DNA of 32,847 bases from contig JAAUTD010000005.1 in NCBI GenBank assembly GCA_012031845.1, positions 1 to 32,847 on the forward strand, written 5' to 3'. Below, piece by piece: positions 27,126 through 32,847 of this stretch. Positions within the stretch are counted from its first letter, which is position 1, and the number at the start of each line of letters is the position of its first letter. This DNA is from Synechococcaceae cyanobacterium SM1_2_3 (GTDB lineage Bacteria; Pseudomonadota; Gammaproteobacteria; Competibacterales; Competibacteraceae). Made by a program: the position numbers and the translations under genes. The notes under the pieces were generated by a model that saw only the letters and a list, made by a program, of their open reading frames with translations, did no database searches and was not told the origin of the DNA.

Positions 27126-28268
27126 TTAGAAACCGCTCAAGCCGGGTGGGTTTTCAGGACGGCGAGTCACAAACATGGCATCGCCATAGCTGAAAAAACG
27201 ATAACGCTGTTCAACGGCATGACGGTACGCCTGCAAAATCTTAGCGTGACCGGCAAAAGCCGCTACCAGCATCAGCAAGGTGGATTCGGGCAGATGAAAA
27301 TTGGTGATCAGCGCATCCACGCAGCGGAAGCGGTAGCCAGGATAAATGAAGATATTGGTATCGCCGCGCCACGGTTCAATAGCGCCATTGTGCGCCGCCG
27401 TTTCCAGCGCCCGCACCGCCGTCGTGCCAACAGCAATGACTCGCCCGCCGCGCTCCTGAGTCGTGGCAACCCGTTCACACACCGCCGCGCTGACTTCCAG
27501 CCATTCGGCATGCATTAGATGGTCAGCGATTCGCTCCACCCGCAACGGCTGAAACGTGCCTGCGCCGACATGCAGGGTAATAAACGCCTGTTCCACGTCC
27601 ATTGCGGCGATTTGATCGAGCAGGGTTTGATCAAAATGCAGGCCAGCGGTTGGCGCGGCGACTGCACCCGGTTGGCGGGCATAGACGGTTTGATAGCGGT
27701 CGGCGTCCTGCGCCGTTGGTTCGCGCTGGACATAAGGCGGCAACGGTATTCGTCCATGCTGTTCCAGCAGTGTCAGTAATGGCGCGTCAGCCGCAACCTG
27801 AATCTCAAACAAATCCGCGTGGCGAGCGATTACCGTGGCGGTGAAACCGGCGTCCAGCAGCAAGTGACCGCCGGGTTTCGGCGCTTTGCTGGCGTGGATT
27901 TGCGCCAGCGCCCGCTGCGGATCGAGCAACCGCTCGACCAGTATCTCGATCCGCCCGCCGCTGGCCTTGCGTCCAAACAGACGCGCCGGAATCACTCGCG
28001 TATCGTTGAACACCAGCAAATCGCCGGGCTGCAGCAGCGTTGGCAAATCACAAAATCGCCGGTCAGCCAGTGCGCCGCTTGCGCCATTCAGGGTTAATAG
28101 CCGACTATCGCCGCGTTGCGCTGGCGGGTGCTGGGCGATCAATTCCGGCGGCAAGTCGTAGGTAAAATCCTGCCGCCGCAATGCGCTGCCCGCTTCCGCC
28201 GGATCAGGGGTTGTTGCTGGCGGGTCACTGTGGAACCCTGCGGATTGTCTAAACTCTGAATCACTCAT
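27126..28268 (-). CDS. queA: tRNA preQ1(34) S-adenosylmethionine ribosyltransferase-isomerase QueA
   Basis: QueA transfers and isomerises ribose from S-adenosylmethionine to make epoxyqueuosine at tRNA position 34. The protein shows [56 protein letters not shown] and TTAVRALE, all typical. The 380-residue frame from the ATG at 28268 has about 29 residues before the usual start of the family; a TTG at 28181 (LRRQDFTY) would give the usual length. The upstream ATG has AGGA almost touching it, so its start is uncertain. tgt is not in the window. The gene diverges from the dsbC-like gene with only 27 bases between the stated starts. Confidence 0.95.
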   Translation of the reverse strand: MSDSEFRQSAGFHSDPPATTPDPAEAGSALRRQDFTYDLPPELIAQHPPAQRGDSRLLTLNGASGALADRRFCDLPTLLQPGDLLVFNDTRVIPARLFGRKASGGRIEILVERLLDPQRALAQIHASKAPKPGGHLLLDAGFTATVIARHADLFEIQVAADAPLLTLLEQHGRIPLPPYVQREPTAQDADRYQTVYARQPGAVAAPTAGLHFDQTLLDQIAAMDVEQAFITLHVGAGTFQPLRVERIADHLMHAEWLEVSAAVCERVATTQERGGRVIAVGTTAVRALETAAHNGAIEPWRGDTNIFIYPGYRFRCVDALITNFHLPESTLLMLVAAFAGHAKILQAYRHAVEQRYRFFSYGDAMFVTRRPENPPGLSGF

Positions 28269-28295
28269 TCCTTTGCTATCACCGTGGATATTGAA

Positions 28296-29063
28296 ATGCG
28301 CAAAATAATCGTCATGACCGCCGCTGTTGTATACGCTGCTGGCGCATTGGCCGCCGATCCCGCTCCTGCTCCAGCCAAACAGCCGGATTTAAGCCACATG
28401 CAGGCGATCCTGAATGGAGCAAAACCGGATGCCATTACCGCAACCGCGATTGCAGGATTATACGAGGTCGTGGTCGGCGGCCAGGTGATTTATCTGAGCG
28501 AAGATGGCCGCTTTGCCATTCAGGGCGATATTCTTGATCTAAGCGCCCGCGCTAATCTTACCGAGAATCGCCGGGGCGAATTGCGCGGCGCTGCTATCAA
28601 TGGTGTGGGTGAGAACAATATGGTGGTATTTGCGCCAGATGGAGAAGTCAAACACACCGTAACTATCTTCACCGATATTGATTGTGGTTACTGCCGCAAG
28701 ATGCACGGCCAGATGGCGGAATATAACAAGGAGGGCATCAAGATTCGTTACCTGATGTTCCCGCGAGAAGGAGTTAATTCCGAATCTTTCAATAAAGCCG
28801 TATCGGTCTGGTGCGCGGATAACCGGTCAGAAGCAATGACCAAGGCCAAGCGCGGCGAGACGGTTGCCAATAAAACCTGCGATAATCAGGTCAAAGCGCA
28901 ATTTGAATTAGGGCAGAAATTGGGGGTGCGCGGTACGCCGAGTCTTATTCTGGAATCGGGCGATATGATTCCCGGTTATGTGCCGCCCACTCAATTGGCT
29001 CAACTGCTGGCGGAAAATAAACTGGCGGAAGTCAAGCCCTCGAAACCGGCAACACAGCCCTGA
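28296..29063 (+). CDS. dsbC: Periplasmic thiol:disulfide isomerase, DsbC-like
   Basis: DsbC reshuffles wrong disulfide bonds in exported proteins. The 255-residue protein has a signal peptide ([16 protein letters not shown], cleavage near AA-DP), an N-terminal dimerisation domain ([19 protein letters not shown]) and a thioredoxin fold with active site CGYC at residues 130-133 and cis-proline loop [10 protein letters not shown]. Two further cysteines (VWCAD and KTCD) match the second disulfide of DsbC. The ATG at 28296 is chosen over an in-frame GTG at 28284 because GGA precedes it and the signal peptide begins there. Its substrates might include the cysteine-rich exported protein encoded at 30404-30934, but that is only inference. 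Confidence 0.9.
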   Translation: MRKIIVMTAAVVYAAGALAADPAPAPAKQPDLSHMQAILNGAKPDAITATAIAGLYEVVVGGQVIYLSEDGRFAIQGDILDLSARANLTENRRGELRGAAINGVGENNMVVFAPDGEVKHTVTIFTDIDCGYCRKMHGQMAEYNKEGIKIRYLMFPREGVNSESFNKAVSVWCADNRSEAMTKAKRGETVANKTCDNQVKAQFELGQKLGVRGTPSLILESGDMIPGYVPPTQLAQLLAENKLAEVKPSKPATQP

Positions 29064-29071
29064 ATGAGTTT

Positions 29072-29183
29072 AGGACTTTCGCTCCATCCGTTCGCCCTGA
29101 GCTTGTCGAAGGGCATTCATCGGTTAAAAACGGGGTTCGACAGGCTCACCCCGAACGGTTTTTGAATCCGAAGCGAAAGTCCT
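29072..29183. repeat. Palindromic dispersed repeat (REP/BIME-like)
   Basis: A perfect 12-base outer inverted repeat (AGGACTTTCGCT at 29072-29083; AGCGAAAGTCCT at 29172-29183) encloses CGCCCTGAGCTTGTCGAAGG and, further on, GGTTCGACAGGCTCACC. GCCCTGAGCTTGTCGAAGGGC-type palindromes are familiar as dispersed repeats in proteobacterial genomes. It lies in the space between the convergent dsbC-like and acetyltransferase genes. No coding potential. Confidence 0.6.
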
Positions 29184-29194
29184 GGAGTTGAATG

Positions 29195-29282
29195 TCTGAA
29201 CCACAGATTCACCCGATGACGCAGATGACGCGGCTAAACCTTGTGCGCAATCTGCCTCATCTGCCCTCATCAGTGGTTCAGA
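29195..29282. repeat. Second palindromic repeat, TGAACCACAGAT type
   Basis: A perfect 10-base inverted repeat (TCTGAACCAC at 29195-29204; GTGGTTCAGA at 29273-29282) encloses GCAGATGA/TCATCTGC arms. Repeats beginning with GAACCACAGAT are common non-coding palindromes in bacterial genomes. It sits 11 bases after the preceding repeat and just before the acetyltransferase stop. Confidence 0.55.
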
Positions 29283-29289
29283 TGCTGTT

Positions 29290-29880
29290 TTATTCGCTAA
29301 GAGATTTGAGCCAGAATACCATCGGTTTGGGCGATTCCACTGCCTCACCCAGTTCCCGATAGACATAATTAGTATGCAGTTCAGGATGTTTGATAAAACC
29401 GCGCCGATGCCAGAACGCATCCAGTGGCATATAGTCTGGTGGACGCTGCGGATGATGGGGCGGGCGTTCTATCGCACAAAAGCAAATTATATCGAAACGG
29501 GCTAATTCCCGGACATGCGCTTCCCGTTCTTCAAAGAAACGATTGCCCAGGCCACGCCCTCGATATTCGGGCAGCAATACCGACTCGCCGTAATAAAAAA
29601 CCCGTTTCGAGTCATAACCAGCCGCCATAAACGGCGCAATCGTTTCAGCCGTTTCAACCGCCAGCGGCAAGCCACTGGCTGCGCCCACGATCTCATCACC
29701 GTCTTGCGCCAGCACCATGACGCTATCGGGCACATCCACATAAGTTTGCAGATAGCGTTCTTCATACTCTGCACTCCCTTCATAGAGATAGGGATAGTCA
29801 CGAAAGACGCGGATGCGCAATTGCGCCAATGCGGGCAGATAAGCATTAATGGCGTTGCCCGATAGCCGGTTTATTCTCAC
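29290..29880 (-). CDS. GNAT-family N-acetyltransferase
   Basis: The 196-residue protein has the GNAT fold: an N-terminal YLPALAQLRIRVFRDYPYLY, a strand segment VMVLAQDGDEIVGAASGLPL, and the acetyl-CoA-binding motif VLLPEYRGRGLGNRFFEERE (R107-G-R-G-L-G112). The substrate cannot be told from sequence; the DAFWHRRGFIKHPELHTNYV end segment is typical of uncharacterised members. The start is a GTG at 29880; its ribosome binding site is weak. It stands alone between repeats and an intergenic stretch. Confidence 0.85.
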   Translation of the reverse strand: MRINRLSGNAINAYLPALAQLRIRVFRDYPYLYEGSAEYEERYLQTYVDVPDSVMVLAQDGDEIVGAASGLPLAVETAETIAPFMAAGYDSKRVFYYGESVLLPEYRGRGLGNRFFEEREAHVRELARFDIICFCAIERPPHHPQRPPDYMPLDAFWHRRGFIKHPELHTNYVYRELGEAVESPKPMVFWLKSLSE

Positions 29881-30010
29881 TTTGATATTCTCACTATGTT
29901 TTTAACAAATCAACTGCTTGCGCGAAGCGCTTGCAACGTAGAATGGGCATCTTGCCCGTTTCAACACGAACTGTCAGTGGGTGCTATTTCTCAAAGCAAA
30001 AGTCCTGTCA
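29881..30010. other. Intergenic stretch with small hairpin
   Basis: This 130-base gap holds no gene I can support. It contains a short GGGCA/TGCCC hairpin at 29945-29957 inside GAATGGGCATCTTGCCCG, of a type often seen as a dispersed repeat. The promoter of the acetyltransferase gene should be in its left part, but no clear boxes are seen. Confidence 0.3.
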
Positions 30011-30337
30011 TTAAAGATGGGCGTATTCCAGGATTTCCTGACCCATCAGCAGACAATCTCCAGGCATTTGCGCATAGAGCAGGCGCATTCGATACTTAGC
30101 CTTATAGATAAAACCCCAAACTTCAAGCACATCGAAAGACTGACTCTTATTAGTGGGATTGCTGATTGGAGCCAGCGACTTGACGGTTTCATCCACAGCA
30201 ATGCGGTCATCAGCGCCAGCGTGGAAAGTCAGCAGCCGATGCGCCTGTTGGGTAGCCGCCGCCGAGCAGCGATGATCCGATTCAGCCCAGGTCAGACTGC
30301 TTATGAGCATAAGAATGAAAATCAGGGTGTATTTCAC
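30011..30337 (-). CDS. Small exported protein of unknown function
   Basis: The 108-residue protein begins with a signal peptide (MKYTLIFILMLISSLTWA, cleavage before ESDH) and has two cysteines, C24 and C95, that could form one disulfide in the mature protein. The C-terminal part YKAKYRMRLLYAQMPGDC, then LLMGQEILEYAHL looks like a conserved core, but I do not recognise the family. The start is a GTG at 30337 with GGAG six bases upstream. It lies 66 bases after the DUF4189 gene on the same strand, so the two exported proteins are probably made together. Confidence 0.65.
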   Translation of the reverse strand: MKYTLIFILMLISSLTWAESDHRCSAAATQQAHRLLTFHAGADDRIAVDETVKSLAPISNPTNKSQSFDVLEVWGFIYKAKYRMRLLYAQMPGDCLLMGQEILEYAHL

Positions 30338-30403
30338 AATAATCTCCAGAAGGTGTTTGAGTTCAGGCTTACCAGCATTGCGTAGCGGTTTATCATCAAC
30401 GAC

Positions 30404-30934
30404 TCATTGGCGGGCGCAGAAGCTTTTAACGACTCTACAGTTTTTCGCCGCAGGGCCAGCAAATCTGGCGCAGGAAAGCATTGCTTTCTGTTCGGCAGAA
30501 CGACGCGAACCGGCATGTTCAGCCGCCCATGCGCCATCGCCTTTGCCGGAATTCGGTTTAATCGCCAAAGCGCCGCAATGATTATAAAACCAGGTAGCGA
30601 CTTGGCAATCAGTCGGCTTATTAGCATTATTGGCGCAATAATTTACCGCAGCCGCTTCAGCAGCTTGACGACTATCAAAATTATAGGAAATCCCATAATT
30701 CATCGTGGCGTGCGAGAAAGCAATGGCGCCGTATTTATCAGGTAATTTTGCACCACTACCAGGTTCAATATAATCCATATTCATGCCTTGGCAGGATGAT
30801 ACACATAAAGGAATGCAGCTTGCATCATTGCTTCTGTCACACTCTAACGAACATTGCGAATAACAGGCAAAGCTGGCGGTATGCCACGACATCACACCGA
30901 GTATTGCAAAAAATAGAACTCTCAGAATAGACAT
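30404..30934 (-). CDS. Exported cysteine-rich protein with DUF4189-like domain
   Basis: The 176-residue protein has a signal peptide (residues 1-23, ending HTASFA) followed by a cysteine cluster C24, C28, C32, C39, C43, C47 (spacing X3, X3, X6, X3, X3). The rest resembles DUF4189: KYGAIAFSHATMNYGISYNF, AEAAAVNYCANN, DCQVATWFYNHCGALAI, and a C-terminal CRVVKSFCA. The cysteines suggest several disulfides and thus an extracytoplasmic place. Function unknown. The ATG at 30934 has GGAG nine bases upstream. A lipoprotein is unlikely, since the residues before C24 (SFA) are not a good lipobox. Confidence 0.75.
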   Translation of the reverse strand: MSILRVLFFAILGVMSWHTASFACYSQCSLECDRSNDASCIPLCVSSCQGMNMDYIEPGSGAKLPDKYGAIAFSHATMNYGISYNFDSRQAAEAAAVNYCANNANKPTDCQVATWFYNHCGALAIKPNSGKGDGAWAAEHAGSRRSAEQKAMLSCARFAGPAAKNCRVVKSFCARQ

Positions 30935-31241
30935 TACTTATTTCTCCTTCATTGACCATTAAAACGACATTCATCAGCGGCGAATCAATCATCATATCCA
31001 CCGTTTCAATCAAGGCTGGATTGCATACCCAAGGCGCTCACATTCCTGAAGGTTATCCCGTGACAGCACCCGTATTGCGCCCGTTTTTCTTCACTGCCTG
31101 CGTTGGTGATTCGGTTAAAATCAGGCCGTAGCCCAGTCGCCAGAGATTACCCACACTAGGCGTGAACGTAGCACCGGCATTCTGCCCGCGCTGCCACTTG
31201 ATCAGAATTGCCATACCTTTAACATAAGCGAGCCTTGCCCG
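30935..31241. other. Intergenic region between the DUF4189 gene and the GH31 gene
   Basis: About 307 bases without a gene I can support. Divergent promoters for the DUF4189 operon (minus) and the GH31 gene (plus) should be here, but no convincing -35/-10 pair was found. A minus-strand frame crosses 31053-31424 but mostly lies under the GH31 coding sequence and has no family features. Confidence 0.35.
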
Positions 31242-32847
31242 ATGTTCTTTGGTCAGAAAATCCATCCCCTCAATTTTGATTACGCCGATACGCTTACTGT
31301 AGCAGATGATGCGGTTGAACTCAGCGGTCACGGGATTCGACTCACCATCACCTGTGCGGAGATCAGCGAGAGTTGTCTGCGCTTGCGCCTGGCGAATTCT
31401 CAGGTTGCTGACTTGCGCCAGCATTCGGACGCAGTATTACCGGAATGGCGGCAACTTCAGTCGGCTTCGATGCATTTGGAAGCGGGCAAGGCTGTATGGG
31501 CAACAGCGGCGGGGCGAGTTGAGCTCAGTGCAACCCAATTGCGAATAGAACTGGCCGGTTTCACGCTGGAAACGGTAGCTGAAGGCATTGGCGTTTGTGG
31601 TGAAAATCTGCTGATCAATTTCGCACTAACTGACATTGATGGTTGCTATGGTTTAGGCGAGCGCACCAAGCGACTGAATAAATTGGGCGATAGCGCCGAT
31701 TGCCTGACTGTGGATGTCGTGTCGGTGTTCCGCCATACCTACGCCCGCAATGATTACGATCCGACTTATGTGGCTATCCCTTTGGTTACTCTGAAACAGG
31801 GTGAGTGTTTTCTCGGCCTTTTTTCGATAATCCGGGCCGGGTGGTTATGGATATGGGGAAAAGTCGGCCTGGAGAATTCTGGTATCAATCATTGGGCGGC
31901 ATTACCGATCTATATTGTCTGGTTGGGCCTAGTCTGGCTGAAGTGACCCGGCGTTATGGGCAATTAACCGGGCATGCGCCATTGCCGCCGTTATGGGCGC
32001 TGGGCTATCATCAATGCCGCTGGGGTTATCGGCGCGAAGCTGAATTTCGCGATTTGGCTGCGCAATTTGCCACTGCTGATATTCCAGTTAGCGCCTTGTG
32101 GTATGACATTGATTACATGGACGGCTATCGGCTATTCACCTGGAACCGCGCCGAATTTGCCGATCCGGCGGCGCTGAATGGTGATTTGAAAGCCATCGGT
32201 ATTCGCGCTGTCACCATTATCGATCCCGGCGTCAAACGAGAACCGGGATATGCGCTGTACGATAGCGGGCGGGAACAGGCGGTCTTCTGTCAAACCGCCA
32301 GCGGGCGCGATTATGTCGGCAAAGTCTGGCCCGGCGATACCGTGTTCCCCGACTTTACTTTGGTCACAACCCGCAATTGGTGGGCGGAGCGGCTGGCATT
32401 GTTTATGCGCGACAGCGCAATAGACGGAGTGTGGCTGGACATGAATGATCCGGCCACCGGTTATAGCCGCATTGAGGAAATGCGCTTTGATCACGGCGCG
32501 ATTCCACATGACCGCTATCACAATCAATATGCGCACTTTATGGCAATGGCTAGTCGGCAGGCGTGTGAAGCCATTAATCCCGACTGTCGGCCTTTTTTAC
32601 TCTCCCGCAGCGCCTGCGCCGGAACTCAACGCTATAGCGCGGTCTGGACTGGCGACAACGCCAGCAATTGGCAACATCTGCGAATGGCGTTGCCGTGTTC
32701 GTTGAATCTGAGTTTGTCCGGCATTGCATTTAATGGCCCGGATGTTGGCGGCTTTATGGACAACACCAGCGCGGAATTGCTGGTGCGCTGGCTATCAAGC
32801 CTGTAGTCTGTTTCCGTTCTATCGCAATCATTCCGATCATGATTCGC
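31242..32847 (+). CDS. GH31 alpha-glucosidase-type glycoside hydrolase (partial, two frameshifts)
   Basis: GH31 enzymes cleave terminal alpha-linked glucose or xylose from oligosaccharides. After an N-terminal beta domain (residues about 1-180, GCYGLGERTKRLNKLGD), the barrel shows WALGYHQCRWGYR, PVSALWYDIDYMDGYRLFTW, the nucleophile motif GVWLDMNDPATGYS and the acid/base motif WTGDNASNWQHLRMAL. The usual WxDMNE has Asp in place of Glu after the Asn. The frame breaks in a T-run at 31819-31824 (one T missing) and near 32792-32796, after which the expected QACSLFPFYRNHSDHDS continues in another frame and runs off the window. No signal peptide. The start at 31242 has no clear ribosome binding site. 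Confidence 0.9.

Noticed and set aside
31053-31424. Minus-strand 123-codon frame before and under the GH31 gene
   Set aside because: Half lies under the GH31 N-terminus and the other half has no good ribosome binding site or family features.
1-32847. CRISPR arrays, tRNA, rRNA and intact insertion sequences
   Set aside because: No regular direct repeats, cloverleaf-like sequences, rRNA segments or transposase frames were seen on either strand.

Overview
The window looks like the chromosome of a GC-rich Gram-negative bacterium, probably a gammaproteobacterium. The evidence is the gene content (QueA, HtpX, DsbC-like protein, siroheme sulfite reductase with its DUF934 partner) and a complete-looking type VI secretion (T6SS) locus whose gene order matches Pseudomonas aeruginosa HSI-I. 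The genus cannot be fixed from the sequence alone. No tRNA, rRNA, CRISPR array or intact insertion sequence is visible.

Layout. (1) 1-510: the 5' end of an unrecognised gene on the minus strand, then a 123-125 bp palindromic MITE-like element. (2) 511-11509, minus strand, read right to left: tssA-tssB-tssC-hcp-tagJ-tssE-tssF-tssG-tssH(clpV), encoding the contractile sheath, tube, baseplate and disassembly ATPase. (3) 11692-21462, plus strand, divergent: tagH(fha)-tssK-tssL-tssM-tagF-pppA, encoding the baseplate-membrane connector, membrane complex and post-translational control. (4) 21535-23728, minus: sulfite reductase and DUF934 protein. (5) 24826-28268, minus: a close-packed run queA-htpX-moeB/thiF-like-cyclic nucleotide-binding protein-DUF1028/peptidoglycan-binding protein. 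(6) 28296-30934: a DsbC-like protein, two palindromic dispersed repeats, a GNAT acetyltransferase, and a pair of small exported proteins (DUF4189 and an unknown 108-residue protein). (7) 31242-end: a GH31 alpha-glucosidase-type gene running off the window.

The T6SS has the Hcp tube, sheath, baseplate and membrane parts, but three components normal for an HSI-I-type locus are not here: the outer-membrane lipoprotein TssJ (no room between tagH and tssK), the kinase PpkA that should oppose PppA, and VgrG/PAAR/effectors. TssL carries its own C-terminal OmpA-like peptidoglycan-binding domain.

The most interesting signal is around hcp. Inside the tssABC-hcp-tagJ array, hcp appears to have its own control unit: a near-consensus sigma-54 -24/-12 promoter with exact spacing, a perfect match to the IHF consensus next to it, a perfect 9+9 bp inverted repeat about 95 bp upstream of the predicted start site (the expected place for an enhancer-binding protein), a leader of about 133 nt with a terminator-like hairpin and U-run, and another terminator-like hairpin just after hcp. 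This would let the tube protein be made independently of, and at higher level than, the other structural proteins.

About thirteen single-base frameshifts, many in homopolymers, interrupt tssH, tssF, tssK, tssL, tssM and the GH31 gene while the protein similarity continues uninterrupted across each of them. Sequencing or assembly indels are the simplest explanation; gene decay is the alternative. Frameshifted genes are annotated here as single spans.
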